64,000 nt of DNA from an uncultured Jannaschia sp. (GTDB taxonomy: Bacteria > Pseudomonadota > Alphaproteobacteria > Rhodobacterales > Rhodobacteraceae), in assembly GCF_947503795.1 (NCBI RefSeq), contig NZ_CANNEZ010000001.1, positions 1 through 64,000 on the forward strand. Reading direction: 5' to 3'. The notes under the pieces were generated by a model that worked only from the letters and a program-made list of their open reading frames with translations, did no database searches and had not been told where the DNA came from. This document shows positions 51,017-61,267 of the stretch, in pieces (within the stretch, counting starts at the first letter, position 1; every line of letters starts with the position of its first letter). The position numbers and the translations under genes were made by a program.

Positions 51017-52384
51017 ATGACCACCGAAACGGACGCCGGGGCCCTGCGCAAGCGGGTGCGCGGCTGGATGATGTTCGACTTCGCGTCGCAGCCTTACAAC
51101 ACGCTTCTGCTGACCTTCATCTTCGGACCCTATTTCGCGACCGTCGTCGGCGACCCGGTCGCTGCGCAGTCGATGTGGGGCTTCGCCATCGGCTTCGCGG
51201 GCTTGGCCATCGCGCTGCTGGCGCCGGTGCTCGGTGCACTTGCCGATGCGTCCGGGCGGCATCTGGGATGGATCTGGTTCTTCTCGGGGCTCTACATCCT
51301 CGGGGCGGCGGCGCTCTGGTGGGCGGTGCCCGACGCGGACGGCGTGACGCTGATCCTCGTGGCCTTCTGCCTCGGACTGATCGGCATGGAATTCGCGACG
51401 ATCTTCACCAATGCGATGCTGCCCACGCTGGGCCCGCGCGACGAGATCGGCCGCATCTCCGGCAGCGGCTGGGCGCTGGGCTATGTCGGCGGGGTGATCG
51501 CGCTGGTCATCATGCTGCTGCTGTTTGCCGAGAATGCGTCGGGCGTGACCCTGCTGGGCCAGCCGCCGCTGTTCGGGCTGGACCCCGAAACGCGCGAGGG
51601 CACCCGCTTCGTCGGGCCGTTCACCGCGATCTGGTACGCCGTCTTCATGATCCCGTTCTTCCTCTGGGTCCGTCCGGTGCGCCGCGCGGCGGTGGAGGGC
51701 ATCCCGCTGGGTCGCGCGCTCCGGGCGCTGGGGGACACGCTCCGCCGCCTGCCCGAGACGCCGGGCTTCACCGCCTATCTCGGGGCGTCGATGCTCTACC
51801 GCGACGCGCTCAACGGGCTCTACACCTTCGGCGGGATCTACGCGGTCGGCGTGCTCGGCTGGTCGGTGATCGATGTCGGCGTCTTCGGCATCCTCGCGGC
51901 CGTGACCGGTGCGATCTTCGCATGGATCGGCGGGCGGCTGGACCGGGCGCGCGGGCCGAAGCCGGTGATCACCGGCTGCGTGCTGGCGCTGCTCGTGGCG
52001 ACGGTCGCGGTTGTCACGGTATCACCCACCTCCGTGATGGGTCTGCCGGTCGCCGAAGGCTCGTCCCTTCCGACGATCGCCTTCTACGTCATCGGCGCCG
52101 TGATCGGCGCGGCCGGCGGGTCGCTCCAAGCCTCCAGCCGCACGATGCTCGTCCGGCAGGCCAACCCCGACCGCATCACGGAAGGCTTCGGCCTCTATGC
52201 GCTCGCGGGCAAGGCGACGGCCTTTCTCGCGCCGTTCCTGATCGGCTGGGTGACGCTCGCCTCGGGCAGCCAGCAACTCGGCATCCTGCCCATCGCGGGC
52301 CTGTTCATCGGCGGGCTGATCCTGCTACTCTGGGTGAAACCTGAAGGGGAAGCCGCATGGTCCGCACGACCCTCATCTGTCTGA
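51017..52384 (+). CDS. UMF1/Atg22-like MFS transporter
   Basis: 455 residues, about 12 helices. MMFDFASQPYNTLLLTFIFGPYF is the typical start of the UMF1 (Atg22-like) branch of MFS proteins. Bacterial members are uncharacterised. It overlaps the mepA start by 28 bases. The ATG at 51017 has GGGGAG a little upstream. Confidence 0.88.
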   Translation: MTTETDAGALRKRVRGWMMFDFASQPYNTLLLTFIFGPYFATVVGDPVAAQSMWGFAIGFAGLAIALLAPVLGALADASGRHLGWIWFFSGLYILGAAALWWAVPDADGVTLILVAFCLGLIGMEFATIFTNAMLPTLGPRDEIGRISGSGWALGYVGGVIALVIMLLLFAENASGVTLLGQPPLFGLDPETREGTRFVGPFTAIWYAVFMIPFFLWVRPVRRAAVEGIPLGRALRALGDTLRRLPETPGFTAYLGASMLYRDALNGLYTFGGIYAVGVLGWSVIDVGVFGILAAVTGAIFAWIGGRLDRARGPKPVITGCVLALLVATVAVVTVSPTSVMGLPVAEGSSLPTIAFYVIGAVIGAAGGSLQASSRTMLVRQANPDRITEGFGLYALAGKATAFLAPFLIGWVTLASGSQQLGILPIAGLFIGGLILLLWVKPEGEAAWSARPSSV

Positions 52385-53217
52385 TATCGCTGCTTTTGGC
52401 GCTGCCGGCGCAAGCCCAGCTCGCCAAGGAGCAATTCGGCGCGCAGTCGCGCCCCTCGGCGCAGTCGCCCGAGCCCTTCGGCAGCTATGCGCGGGGATGT
52501 GCCGCCGGTCTCGTCGAGCTGCCCGAAACCGGCGACAGCTGGCAGGCCATGCGCCTCAGCCGCAACCGCAACTGGGGCCATCCCGAACTGATCGACCTCG
52601 TGCAGGAGGTCGGGCGGCACATGAACCGCATCGGCTGGGGTGGCATCTATGTCGGCGACCTGAGCCAGCCGCGCGGCGGCCCGATGCTGACCGGGCACCG
52701 CAGCCACCAGATCGGGCTCGACGCCGACATCTGGCTCTATCCCGCGACCGACATGACGCTCAGCCGCCGCCAGCGCGAGAATATCAGCGCCGTGTCGATG
52801 CGTCGGGCCGAAGGGGCCTACGTCAATTCCAACTGGTCCCGCGGCCAGCACGAGCTGGTCAAGAAGGCCGCGCAGGATCGCCGCACCGCGCGCATCTTCA
52901 TCTTCCCCGGCGCCAAGGTGCAGATGTGCGAGGACGAGACCGGCAATCGCGACTGGCTGCGCAAGGTGCGTCCCTGGTACGGGCACCATTATCACATGCA
53001 TGTCCGCATCGCCTGTCCGCGTGGCGCGCGCGGCTGCGTCGACCAGGACCCGCCGCCCCGCGGCGATGGCTGCGCCGAGGCGCGGGAATGGCAGGCCAAT
53101 ATCCTGAACCCGCCGCCGCCCGATCCGAACGCCCCCGCACCCACCCCGCGTCGCGAACTTCGGCTCGCCGATCTGCCGCAGCAATGCGCCTCCGTACTCT
53201 CTGCGCCCTCGCGCTGA
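52357..53217 (+). CDS. mepA: Penicillin-insensitive murein endopeptidase
   Basis: 286 residues. Signal peptide of ~20 residues (LLLALPAQA). The zinc peptidase core shows GHRSHQIGLDADIW and WYGHHYHMHVRI, which carry the metal His/Asp ligands of the LAS fold. It cuts D-Ala-meso-DAP cross-links in the periplasm. The C-terminal tail is Pro-rich. It is coupled to the next exported protein by a 34-base overlap. Confidence 0.94.
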   Translation: MVRTTLICLISLLLALPAQAQLAKEQFGAQSRPSAQSPEPFGSYARGCAAGLVELPETGDSWQAMRLSRNRNWGHPELIDLVQEVGRHMNRIGWGGIYVGDLSQPRGGPMLTGHRSHQIGLDADIWLYPATDMTLSRRQRENISAVSMRRAEGAYVNSNWSRGQHELVKKAAQDRRTARIFIFPGAKVQMCEDETGNRDWLRKVRPWYGHHYHMHVRIACPRGARGCVDQDPPPRGDGCAEAREWQANILNPPPPDPNAPAPTPRRELRLADLPQQCASVLSAPSR

Positions 53218-54032
53218 TCGCTGGACCCGCCTCCGCCGCCGACTATCTCGGGAGCCACACCTGGCGCCCCGAATGGCACGGGGCGGGCGGGTTCTCTGCG
53301 CTGTGGCTGGATGCTGACGGCGCCGGGTTCGTCGTGCTGTCGGACCGGGGCGCCTGGGTGCGCGGACGCCTCTCGCGAGACGCCGCCGGGGCGGTCGCCG
53401 GGGTCGCTGTCGACGATCGCGGCCCGCTCCTGCGATCGACGGGGGACGATTTGCGCGGTCTGGAGCGCGACGCCGAGGGCATTGCGCGCGCCGGGGATGC
53501 CTTCTACGTCAGCTACGAGGGCGTGCACCGCGTGATGCGGCATTCCGACATCGCGGGCGCGCCCGAACGCTTCGAACAGCCTGACGCGTTCGAGGGGTTG
53601 CAGGACAATTCCGGCCTTGAGGCGCTGGCCGCCGATGCCGAGGGCCGTCTCTATGCCATTCCCGAGCGGTCTGGCGCGCTGGACCGGCCCTTCCCGGTCT
53701 GGCGCTTCGACGCGGCGGGCTGGGCGGTTGCGTTCGATTTGCCGCGCGACGGCCGCTACCTCGTGGCCGGGGCGGATGTCGGGCCGGACGGGCGGCTTTA
53801 CGTGCTCGAACGGGATTTCGCGCTGATTGGGTTCCGCAGCCGCGTTCGCAGCTTCGACCTCGACGGCGGCGACGCGCGCACCGAGATCGAGAGCGGGCTC
53901 GCGGCGCATGACAACCTCGAAGGCATCTCGGTTTGGCGCGACGCGACGGATCGCCTGCGCGTGACCCTCATCTCCGACGACAACCTCCGCGCGGTGCAGC
54001 GCACGGAGTTTGTCGACTACGTGCTGGACTGA
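53184..54032 (+). CDS. Exported esterase-like-activity-of-phytase family protein
   Basis: 282 residues. Short signal peptide ([10 protein letters not shown]). The rest is a beta-propeller-like protein with [39 protein letters not shown] and [10 protein letters not shown], as in PF13449 proteins. Biochemical role is unclear. Its start is inside the end of mepA, so the two are made together in the same compartment. Confidence 0.82.
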   Translation: MRLRTLCALALIAGPASAADYLGSHTWRPEWHGAGGFSALWLDADGAGFVVLSDRGAWVRGRLSRDAAGAVAGVAVDDRGPLLRSTGDDLRGLERDAEGIARAGDAFYVSYEGVHRVMRHSDIAGAPERFEQPDAFEGLQDNSGLEALAADAEGRLYAIPERSGALDRPFPVWRFDAAGWAVAFDLPRDGRYLVAGADVGPDGRLYVLERDFALIGFRSRVRSFDLDGGDARTEIESGLAAHDNLEGISVWRDATDRLRVTLISDDNLRAVQRTEFVDYVLD

Positions 54033-54036
54033 CGGC

Positions 54037-55674
54037 ATGGAGGCGCGCGCGATCCTGCCAGGTGCGGCAGAAGGCGAGATCGTCGCCTGCACCGAGGGTC
54101 TGAGCGTCTGGGGCGGCGTCGACCCGGCGACGGGCCGTATCATCGACGCGCATCATCCGCAGGTCGGGGCCGATCTGGCGGGCCGGATCGTGGTCATGCC
54201 GACCAGCCGCGGATCTTGTACCGGGTCCGGCGTGCTGCTGGACCTCATCCTCAACGACCGGGGGCCCGCCGCGCTGATCTTCCGCGAGACCGAGGAGGTG
54301 CTGACCCTCGGCGCGCTAATCGCCGCGCGCCTCTTCGAGCGGGTTGTGCCGGTGCTGCGGCTCGGGGCCTCGGACCACGCGGCGATCTCGGCGGCGTCGC
54401 ACGCACGGATCACGCCGGACGCGCTGGAAACCGACGCGATCTCGATCCCGCTTCGCCCGGTCGGCGGCGCGGTCTCGCTCTCGGGCGTGGACCGCGCGAT
54501 GCTGGGCGGCGCGGGCGGCGAAGCGGTGCGGATGGCGATGGAGGTCGTCGTCGCCATGGCCGAAGCGCAGGGGGCCGAGGCCCTGATCGATGTCAGCCGC
54601 GTCCATATCGACGGCTGCATCTACGCCGCCCCCGCGATGCTGACCTTCGCCGAGGCGATGGCGGCACGCGGCGCGCGGGTCCGGGTTCCGACGACGACCA
54701 ACGCCATCTCCGTCGATCACGCGAACTGGCGCGCGCAGGGCGTGGCCGAGACTTTCGGCGAACCGGCGGCGCGGCTGGCGGACGCCTATGTGGAGATGGG
54801 GGCCGAGGCGAGCTTCACCTGCGCGCCCTACCTTCTGGCCGACCCGCCGAACGCGGGCGAGGTCATCGCCTGGGCGGAATCGAACGCGGTGATCTACGCC
54901 AATTCGGTGCTGGGCGCGCGCACGGTGAAGCACGCCGATTTCATGGATCTCTGCATCGCGATCACCGGTCGCGCGCCCGAGACCGGCGTCTATCTCGACG
55001 CAGCGCGACGGCCCGCGCGGGTGATCGAGGTCGACCTGCCGATGGAGGATGGCGACTGGGCCATGCTCGGCTGGCTCGCGGGACAGGCCGCGCCCGACCG
55101 GGTGCCGCTGCTGACGGGGCTCGAGGCGGCGGAGCCGGATGCGGACGACCTCAAGGCCTTATGCGCGGCATTCGGGACAAGCTCCGCCGCGCCGATGCTG
55201 CATATCGCGGGCGTGACGCCCGAAGCCGACCGCCCGCCGCGCGAGGGGGCGGATATGGTTCGGATCGGGGCCGCCGAGATGGCCGCCGCCCGCGCGCGCT
55301 TCGCGCTGCCGCCCGGCCCCGTCGACCTCGTCGCGCTGGGCTCGCCCCATGCCTCGGCGGCGGAATGCCGGGCCTTTGCGGCGCGTCTGGACGGACGGCG
55401 GGTCGGCACGGCGGTGATCCTGACGCTGGGTCGCGCCGTTCTGGCCGAGATCGCGGGCGACGGGACACGCGAGGCCCTCACCGCGTCAGGCGTGACCCTC
55501 GTGCCGGATCTCTGCTGGTGTTCGATCACCGAACCGGTCTTTCCGCCGACGGCGCGCCGGGTGCTGACCAATTCGGGCAAATACGCCCATTACGGACCCG
55601 GCCTGTCGGGCCGGGTCGTGGGCTTCGCGGGCCTTGCCGATTGCGCCGAGGCGGCGGTGTCGGGCCGGGTCTAG
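54037..55674 (+). CDS. Aconitase X (DUF126 swivel + DUF521), bacterial fused type
   Basis: 545 residues. The N-terminal ~130 form the swivel half ([20 protein letters not shown]), and from ~140 on the catalytic half with Cys-bearing HIDGCIYA and SFTCAPYL, where Fe-S ligands are expected. In several bacteria aconitase X is cis-3-hydroxy-L-proline dehydratase; in archaea it is a mevalonate 5-phosphate dehydratase. The fused layout is the bacterial one. No hydroxyproline genes flank it, so the substrate is open. It starts 4 bases after its neighbour. Confidence 0.85.
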   Translation: MEARAILPGAAEGEIVACTEGLSVWGGVDPATGRIIDAHHPQVGADLAGRIVVMPTSRGSCTGSGVLLDLILNDRGPAALIFRETEEVLTLGALIAARLFERVVPVLRLGASDHAAISAASHARITPDALETDAISIPLRPVGGAVSLSGVDRAMLGGAGGEAVRMAMEVVVAMAEAQGAEALIDVSRVHIDGCIYAAPAMLTFAEAMAARGARVRVPTTTNAISVDHANWRAQGVAETFGEPAARLADAYVEMGAEASFTCAPYLLADPPNAGEVIAWAESNAVIYANSVLGARTVKHADFMDLCIAITGRAPETGVYLDAARRPARVIEVDLPMEDGDWAMLGWLAGQAAPDRVPLLTGLEAAEPDADDLKALCAAFGTSSAAPMLHIAGVTPEADRPPREGADMVRIGAAEMAAARARFALPPGPVDLVALGSPHASAAECRAFAARLDGRRVGTAVILTLGRAVLAEIAGDGTREALTASGVTLVPDLCWCSITEPVFPPTARRVLTNSGKYAHYGPGLSGRVVGFAGLADCAEAAVSGRV

Positions 55675-56525
55675 CCGTCGCGGCCCGGGATGACGTCGCG
55701 GCGCGTCAGCGGCAGGTGCCAGTTCTGCATGTGTCCCAGCGCGTCTTCGGCGGTTTCCACGAAGCGGAACAGGTCGAGGTCGTCCTGACCGATGGTCCCT
55801 GCGTCGCGCAGCGCCTCCCAGTCGACGATCGACCGCCAGAATGCCTCGCCGAACAGGAGCACCGGCACCCGCTCCATCCGGCCGGTCTGGATCAGCGTCA
55901 GCGTCTCGAAGAGCTCGTCCAGCGTGCCGAACCCGCCGGGGAACACGCAGACCGCGGCGGCGCGCACGAGGAAGTGCATCTTCCGCACCGCGAAGTAGTG
56001 GAAGTTGAAGCTGAGATCGGGGGTCACGTATTCGTTCGGCGCCTGCTCGTGCGGCAGCACGATGTTGAGGCCGATCGACCGCCCGCCCGCGTCGTTGGCG
56101 CCGCGATTGCCGGCCTCCATCACGCCGGGCCCGCCGCCGGTGACCACGACGTTCTCGCGCCCGCCGGTTTCGGCGAGGCTGCGCTCCGTCACGAGCCGGG
56201 CGAAGCGGCGCGCCTCCTCGTACTGGCTGGCCAGACCGCGCAGCGTCTCGGTGCGGGCATCGGCGGCATCGGCGGGCCGGGGCACGCGGGCGCCGCCGAA
56301 CATCACGACCGTCGAGCGCACATCCGCTTCGTCCATCAAAAGCGTCGGCTTCAGAAGCTCCAGCTGCAGGCGGACGGGCCGCAACTCCTCGCGGCAGAGG
56401 AAGTCCTCGTCGGCGAAGGCCAGGCGATAGGCCGGGTTCTCGGTCTGCGGCGTCGAGGGAACGCCTTCGGCCGTCTCCAGGTCTTCGCGGGAATGGCGCA
56501 TCGGGTGGCGGCGGTCGTGGTCCAT
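55671..56525 (-). CDS. LOG-family (TIGR00730) nucleotide phosphoribohydrolase-like protein
   Basis: 284 residues. [13 protein letters not shown] and [12 protein letters not shown] are the Rossmann and PGGxGTxxE motifs of the LOG/YgdH class, which release cytokinin bases or other bases from nucleoside monophosphates. The ~80-residue N-terminal extension fits the PpnN-like branch. AAGGAG 5 bases before the ATG supports this start. It converges on the aconitase X gene with a four-base overlap. Confidence 0.88.
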   Translation of the reverse strand: MDHDRRHPMRHSREDLETAEGVPSTPQTENPAYRLAFADEDFLCREELRPVRLQLELLKPTLLMDEADVRSTVVMFGGARVPRPADAADARTETLRGLASQYEEARRFARLVTERSLAETGGRENVVVTGGGPGVMEAGNRGANDAGGRSIGLNIVLPHEQAPNEYVTPDLSFNFHYFAVRKMHFLVRAAAVCVFPGGFGTLDELFETLTLIQTGRMERVPVLLFGEAFWRSIVDWEALRDAGTIGQDDLDLFRFVETAEDALGHMQNWHLPLTRRDVIPGRDG

Positions 56526-56585
56526 GGAGGCTCCTTGCATCGCGGGCATCCGGGCGGTGTAACAGGCCCGCAAGGGGGACGCGAC

Positions 56586-57500
56586 ATGGATTGGACGACC
56601 AAGATCGAAGGCGCGCGGGCGCGGATCGCGGGCCATGCGCGGGTCACGCCCGTCATGGACCTGGCGCTGGGCGGGCACGCGGTTCAGGCGAAGCTGGAGC
56701 AGATGCAGCACACCGGCAGCTTCAAGGCGCGTGGGGCGTTCAACACGCTGCTCTCGGCCGATGTGCCGACCGCCGGGGTCGTCGCGGCCTCGGGCGGGAA
56801 CCACGGCGCGGCGGTGGGCTTCGCGGCGGCGGCGCTGGGCCATCCGGCGCATATCTTCGTGCCCGAGGTGGCGGGCCCCGCCAAGATCGCGGTGATCGAG
56901 CGGTCGGGCGCGACCTGCCACGTGGTGCCCGGCCTCTACGCCGATGCGTTGGAGCGGGCACGGACGCACGAGGCCGACACCGGCGCGATGCAGGTCCATG
57001 CCTATGACGCCGTGCCGACGGTCGCGGGGCAGGGGACGTGCTTCGCCGAATGGGAGGCGCAGGGCCTCGATGCCGATACGGTGCTGATCGCGGTCGGTGG
57101 CGGCGGCCTGATCGCCGGGGCGCTGGCGTGGTTCGGCGGTCGGCGGACGGTCGTCGCGGTCGAGCCGGAGCGGTCGCGGGCCCTCTTCGCCGCACTGGAG
57201 GCGGGCGAACCGGTCGACGTGGACGTGTCGGGCGTCGGGGCCAACGCGCTCGGGGCCAAGCGGATCGGCTCGATCTGCTTCGATCTGGCGACTGCGGGCG
57301 GCTGCCGGAGCGTCACGGTCACGGACGATGCGATCCTTGAGGCGCAAGCGGTGCTCTGGCGCGAGGCGCGGCAACTGGTCGAGCCGGCGGGTGCATGTGC
57401 CCTCGCCGCGCTGACCTCGGGGGCCTACGTGCCGGAGGCGGGCGAGCGGGTCGCCGTGCTGGTCTGCGGTGCGAATCCCGCGCCCGATCCCATCGGCTAG
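56586..57500 (+). CDS. Threonine/serine dehydratase-type PLP enzyme
   Basis: 304 residues. Lys47 in HTGSFKARGA is the PLP lysine; SGGNHGAAV and VAVGGGGLIAG follow. It has no ACT domain, so it is not the biosynthetic IlvA but of the catabolic or racemase-like class (threonine/serine dehydratase or related). It diverges from the LOG-family gene with 60 bases between. Confidence 0.88.
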   Translation: MDWTTKIEGARARIAGHARVTPVMDLALGGHAVQAKLEQMQHTGSFKARGAFNTLLSADVPTAGVVAASGGNHGAAVGFAAAALGHPAHIFVPEVAGPAKIAVIERSGATCHVVPGLYADALERARTHEADTGAMQVHAYDAVPTVAGQGTCFAEWEAQGLDADTVLIAVGGGGLIAGALAWFGGRRTVVAVEPERSRALFAALEAGEPVDVDVSGVGANALGAKRIGSICFDLATAGGCRSVTVTDDAILEAQAVLWREARQLVEPAGACALAALTSGAYVPEAGERVAVLVCGANPAPDPIG

Positions 57501-57943
57501 AGCCGCGACAGGATCAGGCCACCCGCCACCATTGCGAGGGCGAGGACGCGCTTGAGCGTGATCGGCGTCACCGGCGCGCCGAACGCGCCCATCGCGTCGA
57601 GCACCAGTGCCGCCCCGAGCTGTCCCAGCAGGAGTGCGGCAAAGGCCGTGAGGATGCCGATCACCGGCACCGACCAGAGCATTGCCCAGACGACGCCCGC
57701 CCCCAGAAGCCCGCCGATCCAGAGAAGCGGCGGCGCGGCCAGCGCACGCGCGAAGGCGGGGCCTTGCCCGAAGGCCAGCGTGAGGACCGTCAGCGCCACG
57801 AACCCGACCCCGAACGAGATCGCCGCCGCCCCCACGCCGCTGCCGATCGCCTTGCCCAGCGAGGCGTTCAGCGGGGCCTGAATCGCGAAGCCGATTCCCA
57901 CGATGAACACGATTGCGACGGGCAGCAGGACCTGGGGGGACAT
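57497..57943 (-). CDS. DMT-superfamily transporter, YdcZ/DUF606
   Basis: 148 residues with five or so helices: [22 protein letters not shown], then [15 protein letters not shown] and [17 protein letters not shown]. Small DUF606 proteins work as pairs or dimers; the substrate is unknown. It diverges from dapD with 74 bases between starts. Confidence 0.85.
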   Translation of the reverse strand: MSPQVLLPVAIVFIVGIGFAIQAPLNASLGKAIGSGVGAAAISFGVGFVALTVLTLAFGQGPAFARALAAPPLLWIGGLLGAGVVWAMLWSVPVIGILTAFAALLLGQLGAALVLDAMGAFGAPVTPITLKRVLALAMVAGGLILSRL

Positions 57944-58017
57944 GGGGGCGGCTCCGATGTTGTGCCAAACCGGCGTGGCGGATAGGAGGCTGGCAGTCAA
58001 CGAAAGGTCTGCGCCCC

Positions 58018-58842
58018 ATGTCGAACGAACAGCTCGAAGCCGCCATCGAAGCCGCATGGGACGCCCGCGACCAGATCACGCCCCAGACCACGGGCGAGAC
58101 GCGGGACGCCATCGAGACCACGCTGGACGCGCTGGACTCGGGCGAACTTCGAGTGGCCGAGAAGCGCGGCGCGGATTGGCACGTCAACCAGTGGGCCAAG
58201 AAGGCGGTGCTGCTGGGCTTCCGTCTCAAGGACATGTCCCCGCAGGACGGCGGCCCGCAGGGCGGCACCTGGTGGGACAAGGTCGATTCGAAGTTCGCCG
58301 GCTGGAATGCCGCCCGGTGGGAGCAGGCGGGCTTTCGCGCGGTGCCGAACTGCATCGTGCGCCGCTCGGCCTATATCGCGCCCGGCGTCGTCCTGATGCC
58401 GTCCTTCGTCAATCTCGGGGCCTACGTGGACACGGGCACCATGGTCGACACCTGGGCCACCGTCGGCTCCTGCGCGCAGATCGGCAAGAACGTGCATCTC
58501 TCGGGCGGGGTCGGCATCGGCGGCGTGCTGGAGCCGATGCAGGCCGGGCCGACCATCATCGAGGATGATTGCTTCATCGGCGCGCGCTCCGAAGTGGTCG
58601 AGGGCTGCATCGTGCGCGAAGGCTCGGTTCTCGGCATGGGCGTGTTCATCGGAAAGTCGACCAAGATCGTCGACCGCGAGACGGGCGATGTCAGCTATGG
58701 CGAGGTGCCGGCGGGATCGGTCGTTGTCGCGGGGTCGCTGCCGTCGAAGAACGGCGTGAACCTCTATTGCGCCGTGATCGTCAAGCGGGTGGACGCGCAG
58801 ACGCGCTCCAAGACGTCGATCAACGAGTTGCTGCGGGACTGA
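58018..58842 (+). CDS. dapD: Tetrahydrodipicolinate N-succinyltransferase
   Basis: 274 residues. Left-handed beta-helix acyltransferase: repeated hexapeptides in the middle (residues ~110-200), with [31 protein letters not shown] typical. The start [15 protein letters not shown] is also characteristic. It uses succinyl-CoA in DAP/lysine synthesis. The partner dapE is 1.3 kb downstream. Confidence 0.96.
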   Translation: MSNEQLEAAIEAAWDARDQITPQTTGETRDAIETTLDALDSGELRVAEKRGADWHVNQWAKKAVLLGFRLKDMSPQDGGPQGGTWWDKVDSKFAGWNAARWEQAGFRAVPNCIVRRSAYIAPGVVLMPSFVNLGAYVDTGTMVDTWATVGSCAQIGKNVHLSGGVGIGGVLEPMQAGPTIIEDDCFIGARSEVVEGCIVREGSVLGMGVFIGKSTKIVDRETGDVSYGEVPAGSVVVAGSLPSKNGVNLYCAVIVKRVDAQTRSKTSINELLRD

Positions 58843-58850
58843 AGAACGTC

Positions 58851-58865
58851 GGGCGGTGGTCGCCC
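58851..58865. terminator. Hairpin between convergent dapD and DUF6525-like gene
   Basis: GGGCG and CGCCC arms around a 5-base loop lie between the two stops. This is a short candidate bidirectional terminator. Confidence 0.4.
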
Positions 58866-59132
58866 CTAGGGCGTCTCGTCCATCCGGCGGGCCCAGGCGT
58901 CCTGCGCCAGCCGGTCCTCCTCCAGGGCATCCATCCGTGCGAGTGCGGCATCCGTGCGCCAGAAGCTCTTGACCAGCGCGCGGCGCCAGGCCCGGCGAGC
59001 GGACGCGGGCGACCACGGCAGTCGCGCCGTCGCCAACCAGCCGCGCAGCACCGGTGGCAGCGCGTCGAAATCGTCCATGTTGTGCCGCCGCGCCTGCGCC
59101 AGCTTGAGGGACGTGCGCTGATTGTCCGCCAT
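58866..59132 (-). CDS. DUF6525-like small protein
   Basis: 88 residues, rich in Arg, Ala and Trp: NMDDFDALPPVLRGWLATARLPWSPASARRAW. The pattern recalls a small Rhodobacteraceae-only family (DUF6525), function unknown. No membrane segment. It converges on dapD. Confidence 0.6.
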   Translation of the reverse strand: MADNQRTSLKLAQARRHNMDDFDALPPVLRGWLATARLPWSPASARRAWRRALVKSFWRTDAALARMDALEEDRLAQDAWARRMDETP

Positions 59133-59360
59133 ACCCGACCTCCCGACGACTGAGATGGGGTCGCGGGAAAACCCTGTCAAACGCGGCCGTCGCCCCGAGG
59201 CCCGCGCCTCTCTCCCGAAAACAGCAGCGCCGATGCAGAAACCAAGGCGAACCGACGCGATCCGAACGGCCCGCGACCCTCGTCGCTGCCGGTTCGAACC
59301 CGCCCGGCACGGAGTCGCGCATCGGGCATGTAAAAAGACGCCCAGATCCCGCGTCGGGGC

Positions 59361-59385
59361 GGAACATCCCCGGCGAAACCGCGTT
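59361..59385 (+). promoter_or_regulatory. GGAAC-N16-CGTT promoter (EcfG-type ECF sigma)
   Basis: GGAAC at 59361-59365 and CGTT at 59382-59385 are separated by exactly 16 bases, the consensus for EcfG/sigma-T general-stress promoters of alphaproteobacteria. A start near 59391 would leave a 30-base leader with GGAGG before the GlsB-type gene. Confidence 0.65.
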
Positions 59386-59422
59386 GACCCGCCAGTGCAC
59401 AACCTGAACGGAGGACCTCAGA

Positions 59423-59668
59423 ATGGGTCTCGGACTACTTGGCTCCATCATCGTCGGCGGACTTGCCGGCTGGATTGCGAGCATGATCATGAAGGCCGAT
59501 ACCGGTCTCCTGATGAACATCATCCTCGGCATTGTCGGCGCCGTGGTCCTCAACCTGATCCTCGGGCTCTTCGGCATCTATGCCGCGGACGCATGGATCC
59601 CGCAGTTGATCGTCGGCATCATCGGCGCCTGCATCCTGATCTTCGGGGTGCGCGCCGTCCGTAGCTGA
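59423..59668 (+). CDS. GlsB/YeaQ/YmgE-family stress membrane protein
   Basis: 81 residues with three helices: LGSIIVGGLAGWIASMIM, NIILGIVGAVVLNLILGLFG and LIVGIIGACILIFGVRAV. It matches the transglycosylase-associated (GlsB/YeaQ) family, made under stationary-phase and envelope stress. A GGAGG lies 9 bases upstream, a strong ECF-type promoter 38 bases upstream, and a clear terminator follows, so it is one regulated unit. Confidence 0.93.
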   Translation: MGLGLLGSIIVGGLAGWIASMIMKADTGLLMNIILGIVGAVVLNLILGLFGIYAADAWIPQLIVGIIGACILIFGVRAVRS

Positions 59669-59693
59669 CGCGACGCGACCAGAACGACCGAAG

Positions 59694-59722
59694 CGCCGTC
59701 CCCGACCGGGGGCGGCGTTTCG
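59694..59722 (+). terminator. Rho-independent terminator after the GlsB-type gene
   Basis: CGCCG-TCCCC and GGGGG-CGGCG arms around GACC are followed by TTTCGCGTTT. This is the clearest terminator in the window. Confidence 0.75.
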
Positions 59723-59772
59723 CGTTTGCGGGGCCGGTTGACACCGCGGGCCGCGCGCCGCACCCCGGAGCG

Positions 59773-60105
59773 ATGACCGAGAAGAAGCCCAAGCGCCCGC
59801 ATCACGTCTATACCCTGCTGGTCGAAGTGGGGCGGAAGACCGGCGACGGCCTGCCCGATGGCGCGTCGGGTGCCGCGCTCATGTGCTACGCCAGCGGCGT
59901 CGACGAGGACGAGGCTGTCCGCGAGACCGTGGCCGTCCTCAAGACCGCCGACATGAACGTGCTGGAGGTGACCGGCTACGGCTCGCTTGAGGAGCGGCTG
60001 GAGGACGGCCACGACATCGAGGATGACGAACGCGCCCTGATGGACCGCGCGCTGGCCGAAAACTCGGTCGTCGTCGCCCAGAGCACCGTCTTCCTGGAGG
60101 ACTGA
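59773..60105 (+). CDS. Small acidic protein cotranscribed with dapE
   Basis: 110 residues with [50 protein letters not shown], an acidic loop, and [17 protein letters not shown]. The alpha/beta pattern is reminiscent of a small ACT-like or ferredoxin-like fold, but I recognise no family. It ends one base before the dapE start and is presumably cotranscribed. Confidence 0.7.
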   Translation: MTEKKPKRPHHVYTLLVEVGRKTGDGLPDGASGAALMCYASGVDEDEAVRETVAVLKTADMNVLEVTGYGSLEERLEDGHDIEDDERALMDRALAENSVVVAQSTVFLED

Positions 60106-60106
60106 C

Positions 60107-61264
60107 ATGGCCGTCGATCCCGTCGACCTGACCGCGCGGCTGGTCCGCTGCCCCAGCGTGACCCCCGAGGAAGGCGGCGCGCTGGTCCTGCTCGAGGATC
60201 TGCTGACCGAGGCCGGGTTCGCCTGCACCCGCGTCGACCGCAGCGGCGTCTCGAACCTCTTCGCGCGCTGGGGTGAAAAGGGCGCGGCGCACAGCTTCGG
60301 GTTCAACGGCCACACCGACGTCGTTCCCGTGGGCGATGCCGCCGCTTGGACCCACGACCCCTTCGGCGCGGTGATCGAAGAAGGCTGGCTCTACGGGCGG
60401 GGTGCCACGGACATGAAGTCGGGCGTGGCAGCATTCGCCGCCGCCGCGGTCGATTTCGTGGCCGACACGCCCCCCGACGGTGCGGTCATCCTCGCCATCA
60501 CCGGCGACGAGGAGGGGGATGCGACCGACGGGACCGTCGCGCTGCTCGAATGGATGGAGGCCGAGGGCGAGCGGATGGACGTCTGCCTCGTCGGCGAGCC
60601 CACCTCGCCCGATCACATGGGCCAGATGATGAAGATCGGACGGCGAGGGTCGATGTCGGCCTGGTTCACGTTCACCGGCACCCAGGGACACGCCGCCTAT
60701 CCCGACCGTGCGTTGAACCCACTGCCCGCGATGGCGCGGCTGATGGCCGAACTTTCGGCGCATGAGCTGGACGCAGGCACCGAGCATTTCGATGCCTCCA
60801 CGCTTGCCGTGGTCACGATGGATGTCGGCAATCCCGCGACGAACGTGATCCCCGCCGAGGGGCGCGCGACCGTCAACATCCGCTTCAACGACGCCCATTC
60901 CGGTGCGTCCCTGACCGATTGGCTGCGCGGCGAGGCGCATCGCATCGCGGCCGAAACGGGGGTGACCATCGGGATGAGGGTCAAGATCTCGGGCGAGAGC
61001 TTCGTGACGCCGCCGGGCGACCTCTCCTCGCTCGTGGCGAACGCCGTGCAGGTCGAGACGAACCGAACCCCCGAGATGTCGACCACCGGCGGCACGTCGG
61101 ATGCGCGCTTCGTCAAGGATCACTGCCCGGTCGTCGAGTTCGGCCTTGTCGGCCACCGGATGCACGCCGTGGACGAGTGTGTGCGGGTCGAGCAGATCGG
61201 TCAGCTCAAGGCGATCTATGCCCGGATCCTGCGCGATTATTTCGGGACGGGCGCGCCCCGCTGA
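60107..61264 (+). CDS. dapE: Succinyl-diaminopimelate desuccinylase
   Basis: 385 residues. M20 zinc peptidase fold with [21 protein letters not shown] and the catalytic/metal [10 protein letters not shown]; the small dimerisation domain is in the middle. It releases LL-DAP for lysine and peptidoglycan. It lies two bases after the small protein gene, with GGAGG before its ATG. Confidence 0.96.
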   Translation: MAVDPVDLTARLVRCPSVTPEEGGALVLLEDLLTEAGFACTRVDRSGVSNLFARWGEKGAAHSFGFNGHTDVVPVGDAAAWTHDPFGAVIEEGWLYGRGATDMKSGVAAFAAAAVDFVADTPPDGAVILAITGDEEGDATDGTVALLEWMEAEGERMDVCLVGEPTSPDHMGQMMKIGRRGSMSAWFTFTGTQGHAAYPDRALNPLPAMARLMAELSAHELDAGTEHFDASTLAVVTMDVGNPATNVIPAEGRATVNIRFNDAHSGASLTDWLRGEAHRIAAETGVTIGMRVKISGESFVTPPGDLSSLVANAVQVETNRTPEMSTTGGTSDARFVKDHCPVVEFGLVGHRMHAVDECVRVEQIGQLKAIYARILRDYFGTGAPR

Positions 61265-61267
61265 CGC

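Noticed and set aside
54216-57500. Long plus-strand frame running through aconitase X and the LOG gene
   Set aside because: Only its last part (from 56586) encodes a recognisable protein; the rest is repetitive Arg/Gly shadow coding.
55671-58355. Long minus-strand frame across the LOG, dehydratase and DMT genes
   Set aside because: Only the 55671-56525 portion has family motifs and a ribosome site; upstream residues are antisense shadow.
59280-59320. GGTTCGAACC resembling a tRNA T-loop
   Set aside because: The flanking bases do not make a five-base-pair T-stem, and there is no D-arm, anticodon arm or acceptor stem around it.
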